A stretch of DNA of 64,000 nt from Agriotes lineatus (lineage: Eukaryota; Arthropoda; Insecta; Coleoptera; Elateridae), in NCBI GenBank assembly GCA_940337035.1, contig CALNHX010005852.1, positions 35,943-99,942 of the forward strand, read 5' to 3'. Below, piece by piece: positions 21,764 to 32,442 of this stretch. The notes under the pieces were generated by a model. That model made no database searches and was not told where the DNA came from. It was given only the letters and a program-made list of their open reading frames with translations. The position numbers were made by a program, and so were the translations under genes. The stretch's first letter is position 1. Every line of letters starts with the position of its first letter.

Positions 21764-23029
21764 ATGTCACTATCGCCAGCTCCACCGCTACAAAACCGAG
21801 CCACGATTCCAGCTGGCAGAATCGGCGGGTATGCGCCCACCGACAGCGAATCTACTAAATTACAAGAACAAAAATTACGAGAATTGGAAATTGAAACCCG
21901 GGCTAGGGAATTGGCCGAAGGATACAAGGAAACAATTATAGAACAGTATGTAAGTGATGATACATTATCGCAAACACCTCAACCCATTTTTAGCAACATA
22001 CCTTATCCTACACCGTCAGTACAGCAAGAACAACCCTGGCAAAAAGTTGAAAACAAAAAGCGACTCAGAAGCAGCCCGGAACAAATTAATAATAACTCAA
22101 AACGCCAAACCATCCTAAACGAATACTGGCTAAATAAACCAAAACCCGTAATCACTAAAAACACGTATGACAAACTAGAAGAAGAAGAAGTCAAAGGCCC
22201 ACAAAGTGAAACTACAGCGACGTTAGAAGCTGAACCAAACTCTAATATTAAAGCACCGCCGATATTTGTTAGCGGAGTAGAAAATATTGCACCCCTAAAA
22301 CAACTGCTAGACAATATAACACCAAAACAATACACGTTGAAAGTTCTAAGGAATAATGAAGTTAAAATACAACTAAACTGTTCAGAAAAGTACTTACCTA
22401 CTATGGAAGCTCTTAAAAAGAAAAACACACAATGCTACACATATCAACTAAAAAACGAAAAAACTTTCAAAGTTTTCTTACGAGGAATGCATCAAGCAAC
22501 AGATATAAAAGACCTGACTACAGCTGTAGAAGAACAAGGTCATATAGTAATAAAAATCACAAATATTCTACAGTCAAATACGAAAAAACCGTTGCCTTTG
22601 TTTCACGTAGAACTGCAACAGAACGAAAACAACAAAGACATTTACAAAATCAAACACCTATTGCATACAATAATAAACTTCCAGCAACCGCATAAAAAAC
22701 GAGACATAGTACAGTGTACTAGGTGCCAAATACACGGGCACACAAAAAACTATTGTTTTAGAAATCCCAAATGTGTTAAATGTGCGGGGAACCATCTCAC
22801 AAATGCATGTACGTGGACGAACAAAAACAACAAAGACGTTAAATGTGCAAATTGCCAAGGTAACCATCCGGCAAGCTATAAAGGATGCTTAGTACGCAAA
22901 CAGTTGCAAGAGAAGTTATACCCAAAGCTCAGACCACAAATAAACGAACACAAAATTCAACCAAACACAACCTACGCACAAGTAATTGGAACAAATACGC
23001 AACAACGTCAAGTATCTACAATTATTTAA
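21764..23029 (+). CDS. Jockey ORF1, gag-like nucleic-acid-binding protein
   Basis: A 421-residue protein that packages element RNA in this clade. The N-terminal third is polar and low-complexity. The middle contains a PRE_C2HC-like region (TYQLKNEKTFKVFLRGMHQA). Residues about 317-373 hold three Cys-rich knuckles: CTRCQIHGHTKNYC, CVKCAGNHLTNAC and CANCQGNHPASYKGC. The TAA at 23027-23029 looks like a nonsense mutation. The same frame stays open afterwards with LQQQQSNKLEEMMIQLMGRM and stops at 23150-23152, overlapping the ORF2 ATG as TAATG, which would be the natural arrangement. About 40 C-terminal residues would therefore be lost. Confidence 0.88.
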   Translation: MSLSPAPPLQNRATIPAGRIGGYAPTDSESTKLQEQKLRELEIETRARELAEGYKETIIEQYVSDDTLSQTPQPIFSNIPYPTPSVQQEQPWQKVENKKRLRSSPEQINNNSKRQTILNEYWLNKPKPVITKNTYDKLEEEEVKGPQSETTATLEAEPNSNIKAPPIFVSGVENIAPLKQLLDNITPKQYTLKVLRNNEVKIQLNCSEKYLPTMEALKKKNTQCYTYQLKNEKTFKVFLRGMHQATDIKDLTTAVEEQGHIVIKITNILQSNTKKPLPLFHVELQQNENNKDIYKIKHLLHTIINFQQPHKKRDIVQCTRCQIHGHTKNYCFRNPKCVKCAGNHLTNACTWTNKNNKDVKCANCQGNHPASYKGCLVRKQLQEKLYPKLRPQINEHKIQPNTTYAQVIGTNTQQRQVSTII

Positions 23030-23151
23030 CCACAGAACCCCACATTGCAACAGCAGCAAAGCAACAAACTAGAGGAAATGATGATCCAATTGATGGGTAG
23101 AATGGATACAATACTAAATTTACTCACAGCCCTCGTAAGCAAGCTCAATTA

Positions 23152-25851
23152 ATGGCTTGCGAATTCAAAATAGGAATCTGGAACGCCAACGGCTTGGCTC
23201 AAAGAAGCCAAGAACTCAAAGTCTTTTTGACACTACACGAAAACGATGTGATGCTAATCTCCGAGACGCATTTTACCAGAATAAGTTACCTAAACATTCC
23301 TCGATATACAGTTTATAGCACTCAACACCCAGACGGCACAGCCCACGGAGGGACGGCAGTAATCATTAAGTCCGCCATAAAACATCATGAAAATTTAAAA
23401 TTTGAAAGAGATCACATTCAGGCAACTAGCATTACGGTAGAAGATTGGCATGGACCACTTACGATCGCAGCTATTTATAGCCCACCTAAACATACAATTA
23501 AGCAAAGTCAATACACTGATTTCTTTGAAACCCTAGGCCGTAGATTCTTGGCAGGTGGAGATTATAATGCAAAACACCCGTGGTGGGGATCTAGATCGCA
23601 AACACCAACGCCAAAAGGACGACAGCTATATGAGGCTATGATAAAAAGCCAACTAGTCGCACTATCAACCGGCGAACCGACCTACTGGCCAACTGACCGC
23701 AGGAAAATACCTGATGTTATAGACTTCTGCGTGATGAAGGGTATCACCACACAGTATGCAAAAATTGAGTCATGCTTGGACCTCACATCTGACCACTCTC
23801 CTTTAATTGTCACTTTAAGTGCTCAACTTCTTGTTAGAAAGAAACCTCTTACATTGCATAATAAAAACACAAACTGGGAACTGTTCAAACTGCTAATCTC
23901 AAAAAACTTAAAAAACAAGATCTCACTAAAAACTCCAGATGATTTAGAAGATGCAGTTGATCATCTGAACCAACAAATACAAAAAGCAGCCTGGGAGGCT
24001 ACACCAAATAAACACACACCTGAAAAGCGAGCTGACTGTTCAAGAAACGTCAAAACAAAAATTATGGAAAAAAGAAGATTACGAAAAACATGGCAGCAAA
24101 CACGAGCACCCCATGATAAAGCAAAATTAAATAAAGTCATAAAGGAACTAAAAACATTAATTAAGGAAGAACAAAGCACAGCAATCGCTGAATATCTCCG
24201 AGGGTTTTCAGCAAATGAGTCAACAGAATACTCGTTATGGAAAGCAACAAAAAAGATCAAAAAACCGCAGCAACATATTCCTCCGTTAAAAGCAGAAGAC
24301 AATCAATGGGTTAGAAGCAATCAAGAGAAAGCCGATCTTTTTGCCAAACATCTAAAAAAAGTATTTGAACCGTTCCCCAGCTCATTGACAGAAGAAGAGG
24401 AAGTGGAGATACACCAATACCTAGAAACTCCGTTTCAAATGGAACCACCTATCAAGAAATTTACAATAAATGAGGTTCGTAATATCATACAAAATGACCT
24501 AAATGCAAAAAAATCACCTGGATATGACCTCATTACAGGTAAAATCCTAAAAGAGCTGCCACTAGAAGCGATAAGCTATATAACATTATTGTATAATGCA
24601 GTAATTAGATTGAACTATGTCCCCACACAATGGAAAGTTGCAGAAATTATTGTCATACCAAAACCCGGAAAAGACCCTGAAAGCGTGTCCCCATACAGAC
24701 CAATAAGTTTACTACCAGTTATGTCTAAAGTGTTAGAAAAACTGCTTTTGAAACGAATAAAACCCTACTTGGAAGAAAGGCAACTCTTGCCAAACCACCA
24801 GTTTGGGTTTAGGGAGAGGCACGCTACAATAGAACAAGTACACAGAGTAGTACGCAAAATCAACAAAGATTTTGAAGAAAAAAAAATCTGCTCGGCAGTT
24901 TTCTTAGATATCAGCCAGGCTTTCGATAAAGTCTGGCATACGGGACTCTTATATAAAATCAAACGACTACTTCCTCATAACATCTATGAAATACTTAAGT
25001 CATATCTCAGCGAAAGACACTTTCGGATCAAACAACAAGACTGCTACACAGAACTACATCCTATCAGATCTGGTGTTCCCCAGGGTAGTGTTCTGGGCGC
25101 ATTACTATATTTGCTATTTACAGCAGATTTACCCACATCACACCACACTACAACTGCAACGTTCGCGGATGACACCGCTATATTGGCCTCGCACACACAC
25201 CCAAATGTAGCTTCATTTTACCTTCAAGAACACCTAAATATGGTCCAATACTGGCTCAGAAGATGGCGTATTAAAGCAAATGAACAAAAATCTGTACAAG
25301 TAACATTTACCCTAAAAAGAGATAGCTGTCCACCAGTAACATTAAATGGTAAGCAAATACCACAATCTGAATCTGCAAGATACCTAGGACTCCACCTAGA
25401 TAGGCGACTAAACTGGAAGACCCACATTTGGCAGAAGAGAAAACAACTAGGAATCCAACTAAATAAAATGTACTGGATGATAGGACCGCATTCAAAACTT
25501 TGTCTGGAGAACAAAGTGCTCTTGTACAAGTGTGTGATGAAACCAGTGTGGACGTACGGTATCCAGCTGTGGGGCACAGCCTCAATATCAAACATCGAAA
25601 TCCTAGAACGATTTCAAGCCAAAGTGTTACGTCTAATTGTTAACGCGCCAAGGTTCGTCACTAACAAAATTATAAGACAAGACTTAAAAATCGAATCAGT
25701 GAAAAGTGCAATAAAAAACTCGAGTGAAAAATACATCGCCAGGCTTAGTGTTCACCCAAATCAGCTAGCGCTCAACCTGATTGATGAAAAAACAGACATA
25801 TGTAGATTAAAACGTCATAAGCCTACAAATCTAAAGACAAGATTTAAGTAA
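23152..25851 (+). CDS. Jockey ORF2, endonuclease-reverse transcriptase
   Basis: An 899-residue intact frame. The N-terminal ~225 residues form an AP-like endonuclease (IGIWNANGL at the start, MLISETHF, AGGDYNAKHPWWGS, SDHSPLIVTLS). The RT follows: KKSPGYDLITGKIL, VSPYRPISLLPVMSKVLEKL, VFLDISQAFDKVWH near residue 583, SGVPQGSVLGALLYLLF, and FADDTAILASH near 670 with both catalytic Asp residues. ARYLGLHLDRRLNWKTHI comes after. The C-terminal ~100 residues resemble the tail of other Jockey elements. No RNase H domain. The start codon shares one base with a stop in the ORF1 frame (TAATG), suggesting termination-reinitiation. Confidence 0.95.
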   Translation: MACEFKIGIWNANGLAQRSQELKVFLTLHENDVMLISETHFTRISYLNIPRYTVYSTQHPDGTAHGGTAVIIKSAIKHHENLKFERDHIQATSITVEDWHGPLTIAAIYSPPKHTIKQSQYTDFFETLGRRFLAGGDYNAKHPWWGSRSQTPTPKGRQLYEAMIKSQLVALSTGEPTYWPTDRRKIPDVIDFCVMKGITTQYAKIESCLDLTSDHSPLIVTLSAQLLVRKKPLTLHNKNTNWELFKLLISKNLKNKISLKTPDDLEDAVDHLNQQIQKAAWEATPNKHTPEKRADCSRNVKTKIMEKRRLRKTWQQTRAPHDKAKLNKVIKELKTLIKEEQSTAIAEYLRGFSANESTEYSLWKATKKIKKPQQHIPPLKAEDNQWVRSNQEKADLFAKHLKKVFEPFPSSLTEEEEVEIHQYLETPFQMEPPIKKFTINEVRNIIQNDLNAKKSPGYDLITGKILKELPLEAISYITLLYNAVIRLNYVPTQWKVAEIIVIPKPGKDPESVSPYRPISLLPVMSKVLEKLLLKRIKPYLEERQLLPNHQFGFRERHATIEQVHRVVRKINKDFEEKKICSAVFLDISQAFDKVWHTGLLYKIKRLLPHNIYEILKSYLSERHFRIKQQDCYTELHPIRSGVPQGSVLGALLYLLFTADLPTSHHTTTATFADDTAILASHTHPNVASFYLQEHLNMVQYWLRRWRIKANEQKSVQVTFTLKRDSCPPVTLNGKQIPQSESARYLGLHLDRRLNWKTHIWQKRKQLGIQLNKMYWMIGPHSKLCLENKVLLYKCVMKPVWTYGIQLWGTASISNIEILERFQAKVLRLIVNAPRFVTNKIIRQDLKIESVKSAIKNSSEKYIARLSVHPNQLALNLIDEKTDICRLKRHKPTNLKTRFK

Positions 25852-26257
25852 AGATACAATAATTTAGACTAAGTTAAATAATTACAATCCAAACCTATGT
25901 TTTCATTTTCGTTTTCATTTTTATTATGTTTATTTTACATTAGCCAATAATTTGTAAAAATTAATGAAGAGTTGGATGCCACTGGGCAACCACCTACAAG
26001 CAACTACAAAGGATCATTGCACACTGTGTATGATCTTTTTCAGAACATTTGCTTATTGTTATGTATTACTGACAGATTGCAAATAAAAAATAAGGAGTAA
26101 AAAAAAATTATTAGAATAATACATTTTTCAGATTTATGAATTAATAAACACAATAAAATGTTTGGGCCACTTCAGTTCATGTCATAAAAGTTAATAAGAC
26201 GATAAGATCTACCAAATAGTCAAGCAAGAATATGAGCTAAGGTGTCGGTCCTAATGA

Positions 26258-26504
26258 AGCTGTAGTCTTTCCTCGAAGAGTTGCTTCGGCGCCAAATTCA
26301 TCAATCATTTTAGGAATGTCAATGTGAACAGTTCGTTCAATGCACAAAACTGCCAGAGGGTGAAGTCTTTCTTGTCCAGTAGTGTTGCGTATGTACGTTT
26401 CGAGTCTTCAAAGACAAGAAAAAGAGCGTTCACTGCTTGCCGAACTCACGGCCACCGTCAATAATGTTTTATACATCTCATTTAAGTTGGGGCAACCAGA
26501 GCCG
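26258..26504 (-). pseudogene. hAT transposase C-terminal dimerisation domain
   Basis: On the minus strand the frame reads GCPNLNEMYKTLLTVAVSSA, SSERSFSCL, a TGA stop, then RLETYIRNTTGQERLHPLAV and IERTVHIDIPKMIDEFGAEA. This is the C-terminal hAT dimerisation region, with its S-A/S-x-E-R-x-F-S signature. The TGA stands where a Lys or Arg is usual. It is the last piece of the transposase whose other parts lie at 30507-31690 and 33905-34409, separated by about 4 kb of inserts. Confidence 0.85.
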
Positions 26505-26789
26505 TAACTAGACAAAACTTTTATTGTACGCAAGCTAACATTTTTGCGCCCCTCAGTACACTAACGACTAACGACTACTGTATGACTTTTACATTTATCT
26601 GCGGATATATGATGTAATGTATTCAAAACACACAGATAGGTATTCAAAAATAAATACAATATTTTTAATTCAAAAGCTTTAAACATAAACAACTAAATGT
26701 TAATATAATAAAATACAACACAAATAAAATAGGAACAGAAAACAAGATTATAAAACACAATTCTAATAGAAAAAATATGTAAAAGGTTT

Positions 26790-27545
26790 TACTAAGAACT
26801 TCCCTTGCAAGTGGACATTGCGACACTAAACAATTCTAAAACGCAAATGAAAATAATAATACTGAAACAATAAAACACTTGCTTGTGCGAATTACATCAA
26901 TTTTCAAATAAAAAAACATTACCGGTAGTGGGATTCGAACTGCAGCGCCTGCGAAGGCCACTTCCTTTCTACCCGTCGGATCGCGGCTATATTAAACTAA
27001 ACACACCTACTCTTGCCCCCTTTTCGTTTTTTTACATTTACCCTGTAACTGTTGGGTTCTATTTTCGTCAAGTGTAAAGCTTGAACTATGTGCAAATTGT
27101 TAGTTTTGTCTATTTCTAATGTAAAGCAAAAATAAATAAAAATGTATTTTAAGGTGCTCACCTTATGCTGGGTCCACTATATTGTCTTTTCTTTCAAAGG
27201 TACAAACAGAGTTATGTGCAAAATATTTCTCTCATTTAAGTAACAGTTCCGGAGTTAAAACAAAAATTAAAAGAATTTGATTTTTAAGGTACTCACGCTG
27301 TATATATTTTACCGAAATCTTCTCGGTTTCATGCCAGAAAGGCATATAATCTGCATGCAAAATATCATCTTCTTCGAACAATTAAGTTTTTGTGTTATAC
27401 TGCTAACAGACGGAATTGAGAAAACCCGTTTTTCGTCATCTAAGGACCGTGAAACGTGAAGATCTGAAGAAATCTTGGAAAGTGATTTTTTTGCGATTAC
27501 AATACTTCTTTCGTCTTTTAGAAGAGGGAAGTAAAAAGTACATAT
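26790..27545 (-). repeat. tRNA-headed repeat, family 2, copy a
   Basis: Shares with 38150-39112, and reversed with 43008-43610, the order: GCAAGTGGACATTGCGACAC, ATAATACTGAAACAATAAAA, a block with a pol III B-box-like GTTCGAATCCC (on the minus strand at about 26935), TCAAGTGTAAAGC, and a terminal TTCTTTCGTCTTTTAGAAGAGGGAAGT. On the minus strand it begins TTTTACTTCCC and resembles the head of family 1. Non-coding; the small frames inside are chance. Confidence 0.65.
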
Positions 27546-27669
27546 TATTATGTAGTCGGTTTACAAATCCTTATATATGTATAAACATGTGGTGTACCTG
27601 CGTCTCTGCGTCGCCATTTCATCGGCACCGATCGGGTGCATTTCGCCCAAAATCGGAACGCCGGCGCCG

Positions 27670-29061
27670 CACAGTGGGCTGTAACTGCATTAAGGCGGAC
27701 TTACGATTTTTTTTCTAAAAAATTGCATTTTTGAGTATACCAATCGACAGAACTTATTGATTATAATGAAACTTGTAACTTGTCATTTTCCGCTAAAATT
27801 AGTTTTTATATGAAAAAAATGTATTTCCTTTTTTTTTTGTATGGAACGAAACAAAAAATGTCGTATTTCAGCCAATTGCTAGCCGATCTCGGCTTGGGAC
27901 GTACTAGGCTTTATTCTATGACTGTTTTCCGATAGCTTTCGGTAAAAAACGCGCTCACAGAGGTGCGATTCTGACGGATATACAGTGTGTCCCCGGATAG
28001 GTGAAACGACTCTTGTGAAAGGTAAAAAAATCTCGATTTAAATTTTCGTTTTTTGGCGTTCAGCGCTGTTTGGTTAAAGGCAAATTTCTAACATTATTTC
28101 AGTTTTGAAAAATCAAGTATGCCTTGGAAATGCTTAAAAATCCTATTTTTCTCTAAGGTAAAGTGCCTTTTATGTGGCAAATACGACAAAAAGTTATTAA
28201 GAAGGGTTGTTTAGAATCAACATCTAGGCCCCTATACGAAATTTCAAAATTCTCGGCCAACTTTGATCTCTCACATTTCTTTTTATACTCGTAGTTATTT
28301 CCCAAATCAAAGAATTTTATTTTTAACAAAGTTTTTTTACTATGAAGTAAAAAACTTTGTTAAAAGTATTTGTTTTTCCAATAAAAATCTTTGTTAAAAG
28401 TAAAATTCTTTGATTTGGGACCTAAACATAAAAAGAAATTTTGAGAGATCAAAGTTGGCTAAGGAATTTGAAATTTGGTATAGGGGCCGAGATGTTGATT
28501 CTAAACAAGTTTTCTTAATAACTTTTTGTCGTATTTGCCACATAAAAGGTACTTTACCTTACATAAAAATAGGTGTTTTGAAAAATACGATTTTTAAGCA
28601 TTTCCAAGGCATACTTGATTTTTCAAAACTGAAATAATGTTAGAAATTCGCCTTTAACCAAGCAGCGCTGAACACCAAAAAATAAAAATTTAAATCGAGA
28701 ATTTTTTACCTTTCACAAGAGTCGTTTCACCTATCCGGGGACACACTGTATATCCGTCAGAATCGCACCTCTGTGAGCGCGTTTTTTACCGAAAGCTATC
28801 GGAAAACAGTCATAGAATAAGGCCTAGTACGTCCCAAGCCGAGATCGGCTAGCAATTGGCTGAAATACGACATGTTTTGTTTCGTTCCATACAAAAAAAA
28901 AAGAAAATACATTTTTTTCATATAAAAACTAATTTTAGCGGAAAATGACAAGTTACAAGTTTCATTATAATCAATAAGTTCTGTCGATTGGTATACCCAA
29001 AAATGCAATTTTTTAGAAAAAAAATCGTAAGTCCGCCTTAATGCAGTTACAGCCCACTGTG
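27670..29061. mobile_element. 1.39-kb foldback with RSS-heptamer-like ends (Transib-like)
   Basis: Nearly perfect palindrome with arms of about 690 bp meeting near 28366. The first 150 bases of the two arms differ at about one position. Ends are CACAGTGGGCTGTAACTGC, so the first seven bases equal the canonical RSS heptamer CACAGTG. A 5-bp CGCCG flanks both sides (27665-27669 and 29062-29066). Transib transposons, relatives of RAG1, have CAC-starting ends and 5-bp GC-rich duplications of the CGNCG type, so Transib is the best fit. No transposase or convincing nonamer is present; it must have been moved in trans. Confidence 0.7.
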
Positions 29062-29702
29062 CGCCGCGCCGCTACGTCATTTATAACACAATGATAAGCA
29101 TATACATTTATCAGTGAACACGAGTTTGACTCCCACTGGGTGCAATGTATTTTTTAGTTTTGCAAATTCATATAATTCCCATTACTAAATGTTTCAGTAA
29201 GATTAGCTATTTTTTACTTATTTTGTAGATAATTTTGAAGACTCTGCAACCATAATTCGATCTAGCAAAAGTTTTTTCCTTGCAGCACGCTTCTGTATTA
29301 CAGACATTGAAAACATTTTCTTTGGTAACTGTTTTATGTACAAGTGAATTTTAAAAATCCAAAAATTATTTTAACTGATACAAGACCACCTAAAAAGCGA
29401 GTAAAGACCGCCACACCGTCTAATCAATACATATAATATTTAAAACGTGAAGCTTTTTCTGTCGGCACCTAGTATGAGCTTTGCAGCATACCGATTTCAA
29501 TCATCCCTTTTTTAAAATAAAAGCTGCCATCGTGTAGGGTGGCAGAAGTGTCTTTAATTGGACAAACATTAGCCTCAAGTAATTATAAGGAAAAATGCTA
29601 TATTAGTAGAACAAGTAAACTCTCGAAATCGGTCTATGGTGTTCTGTTGATTGTTGCAATGGGCCACTGTACCAGCGATGAGCCCAGAGCAGTGAACGTA
29701 AT

Positions 29703-30140
29703 TTATATGTAATACGCTGTCCGAAATATACAAGAATTTCTGCGATGCTAGATTGTTTACAATGGTTAAGTATGAAGCAACGTATTTATTTCAATTCTTT
29801 GTTGTTAGTTTTTAAAGCAGTCAATAACCTATTACCTGAATATATGACCCAACACTTAGTTTATGGTTGTGATATTCATAATTATAGTACTAGAAATAAG
29901 CAGAATGTTAGATTACCCAAACTTACAAAAAGCAGTTCCCAAAATTGTTTCTTTTATAAAGGCTTCAAAATTTATAATAACCTTCCAATTGAAGTTAAAG
30001 GAACTAAAAATATCTATGAGTTTAAAAAAAAACTAAGCGATTATGTTAAGAAAAATTATTAGTTAAGTAAATATGTAAACAACTGTAAATCTTAAAATAG
30101 TTTATAACTAAATAAAGATTATTATTATTATTATTATTAT
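29703..30140 (+). pseudogene. CR1-like element 3' fragment
   Basis: The frame 29745-30062 carries the C-terminal tail of a non-LTR ORF2: RIYFNSLLLVFKAVNNLLPE, then YSTRNKQNVRLPKL and FKIYNNLPIEVK. It ends with a natural stop, a short 3' UTR with AATAAAG, and an (ATT)n tail at 30119-30140. The 5' end is abrupt, as in LINE truncation. Same tail type as the 5457 element. Confidence 0.8.
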
Positions 30141-30506
30141 ATGTGCAATCAGTGAACCCGTTTCAACAGTTGTTTAAAATTTAAGTTAGTTTGTCGCCAC
30201 TACTGTATTACAGTCAGTTTTAACAATGCAAACAATTTTATAGTAGAATAAGGCCACCCATGCAGCGGGCTAAAAAACTAATAATTCTAATGCCTTGATA
30301 GATATATGTGGGCATTGTAAAACAAACGCCGTTACAATCTGATAGACTTATAACATTCCCTATGCAAACTGCACAAGGTATAGACCAGATTGGGCGCAAT
30401 TCACATTATTTAGGCTAAAATCGTTAATATTACAAATAAATTTGTTTGTAAAATCGCCCACTTGTTTATTTATTATTTTTTTATTAGTATGAGAGGAATT
30501 ATTTTT

Positions 30507-31690
30507 TCAGTCCCATTTTGGCGCCCCTTGCCGCATGCAACATTCACCTAAGCTTTGTTCAATGAAAAATTTAAGCCTGAGATCAAAATCATCATCAGCA
30601 CTGTTCTTAGCTATACACATATGTGAGAACACATTCAGTTCTGTAATAAATTCCTTTTCTGACTTCTTGCGGGTGGCACATACTACATTCACGCCTTACT
30701 CACTAATTTCATTTTTACTTAAAACCGAACGCAATGTTTGTAACACTTTCAAGTCATCTTCTTTAAATTTTTCGGTGATGTCACCAAAATGTCTATAACA
30801 GAAAGTACACATTTTGTCTATAGAAATCTGCAGCTGATTGATAATTTCCATCAACGTCGCCACCAACAAGTTTTTCAGGGACTTTTCTTTTACTTGGAAT
30901 CACTGGCATATCATACCCTTCCATTTCCGCCATTTCTTCAGTTTCTTTCCACATTTTATTAAAGTTTTCACTGCTTCGTAGTTGCTGAAGTGTAGTTACC
31001 GTTGATTTGATTAGTAAGACTACTGTGGAATAATTTGCAGTTTTCTTTTGGAAGTGTAGTATTAGAGTATTAGTAATTTCCAAAGAGAGAAAAGAGAAAT
31101 CGGTCACACATCTCAAAAGGGCGTTTGCTTCGGATCCACTGACAACGTCATTCTTTGATATTGATTCAAGCGTATCTAGTATGACAGTGAAATTTATCAG
31201 AACTGAACGTATGTATGGCTTCTACACGACAGTTCCATCTTGTATCAGACAGAGACCTCTCAGATTTTCTAATTTCAAACCAAAAGAACCCAACACTTTT
31301 TTCAATAAATTAAAAAGTGACTCACTATCAGTGTTTTCAGTTCTATAAAATACCAAAAGGTTTTCATGGATATTTAAATCTTTGTCACAATATCTTAAGA
31401 GGAATAGAAACTTGTTCATGACGTTTTAAATCTTGCCTTTCGTTAATAATAACGCTGTATAATTCTGCATTTTTTACATTTTCAACTATTTGACTTAACA
31501 CACTTTTAGACATTAACTCCAAGAAATAGTTTTGTAATCCGGGACTGACATTATTGTCTTTTTGTAGATAATAACGAAAAACTACATTATTATCTTTAGA
31601 CCTCAGGGAGAGAAGTTCTAACAAATTACCTTTATTTTCATATTGTTCGTTTTCCCTAGAGTGCTTTATTAACCAGGCAAGCTTATCTCA
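30507..31690 (-). pseudogene. hAT transposase middle part (DUF4371-type)
   Basis: Minus-strand frames in order: NLLELLSLRSKDNNVVFRYY and YSVIINERQDLKRHEQVSI (31624-31385), then RTENTDSESLFNLLKKVLGS (31419-31222). A deletion removes the block that usually holds the DGAANM motif. It resumes with EANALLRCVTDFSFLSLEI, QQLRSSENFNKMWKETEEM, and EKLVGGDVDGNYQSAADFYR (31116-30793), then a further C-terminal piece to 30507. The order matches zf-TTF/ZMYM1-like hAT transposases. Several frameshifts and the deletion make it non-functional. Confidence 0.85.
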
Positions 31691-32442
31691 CTAGATTTTG
31701 TGTCACAGGGATTTTAGCGCCAAGCCATTGGCTGCGCTGACCGGTAACCGTGCGTTCTGTCGTCTGTCAACCAAGCAAGACTAGAAACCGTTGGGAGTAC
31801 GTACTATCCAATCCAGACGAACACTGCAGCTGATTTAAGTCTTGGTGCATTCCATTACGATGCGAATTATAATTACAGTCTTCATCCAAGTGTGGTTATT
31901 GAAATCTATATACAGTGTGTAGGTGTTGTTCTGTGCTGTCAACTGTGTCGGTCAGTTTTATTGAGTTCTGTCACTTGTCACTGTTGTTTGAACTAAGGTA
32001 CTATTGAAGCTCTCTAGTTTGAACCACTTGCGTATTAGTTAACAGTGTTTTATGTTTCGATATTGTCTGTTTTCTTTTTATTTGTTTAAAAACCAATCTT
32101 TTTTAAGGCGGTACAATTAAATGATATGATTGTTGTTATTCCGACTTACCGTATGCTAATTGGAAAGTAACTAGAATTTGAATTTGCCGCCACTTCCAGT
32201 GACTCAAAATGGCGGACGAGCTTGCTCGTATAAATATAGTACCTTAGTTTTCCCTATGGCCACGAAGAGCAATGCATTGGTGGGCGTAAAACAAAATGCT
32301 GTTTATAAGGGCGTCTAAATTACGACCTGCTGAATTGTTTGACAAACGAAAGTGACATTTGTCACACAATTCAGCAGGCCGTGGTCTAAATAATGACGAT
32401 TTTCAGATACCACTTGCTTTCTATGTGTCTAATTTATTTCCA
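31691..32442. other. Insert in the hAT, unclassified, with a hairpin
   Basis: This separates two exon-like pieces of the transposase. Most of it has no recognisable content. A hairpin CCTGCTGAATTGTTTGACAA / CACACAATTCAGCAGG lies at about 32326-32379. Confidence 0.5.

Larger units (their letters stand above)
21480..26106 (+). mobile_element. Full-length Jockey-clade retrotransposon
   Basis: A 4627-bp element flanked by an 11-bp duplication ATTATTAGAAT (21469-21479 and 26107-26117; the first base of the 3' copy could belong to the A-tail). It has a 5' UTR with a GC-rich start, ORF1 with zinc knuckles (21764-23029), ORF2 with endonuclease and RT (23152-25851), a 3' UTR and a short A-rich tail. 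ORF2 is uninterrupted. Its completeness and exact duplication mark it as one of the youngest insertions here; it sits inside the 15-kb hAT. Confidence 0.95.
27560..30300 (+). repeat. tRNA-headed repeat, family 2, copy b, interrupted
   Basis: The pieces 27560-27664 and 29067-29240 line up with 57660-57960 in the plus orientation (CCTGNGTCTCTNTGTNNC, CGATCGGG-GCA, GAGTTTGACTCCCAC against AAGTTCGAATGTCAC, and AATTCATATAATTCCCATTA). A tail near 30240 (AATAAGGCCACCCATG) matches 58130. The foldback 27670-29061 and the CR1 fragment 29703-30140 are inserted in it. Boundaries are approximate. Confidence 0.5.

Noticed and set aside
27416..29008. Open frames inside the foldback and its flank
   Set aside because: They fall in palindromic or family-2 repeat sequence and occur in mirrored form on both strands.
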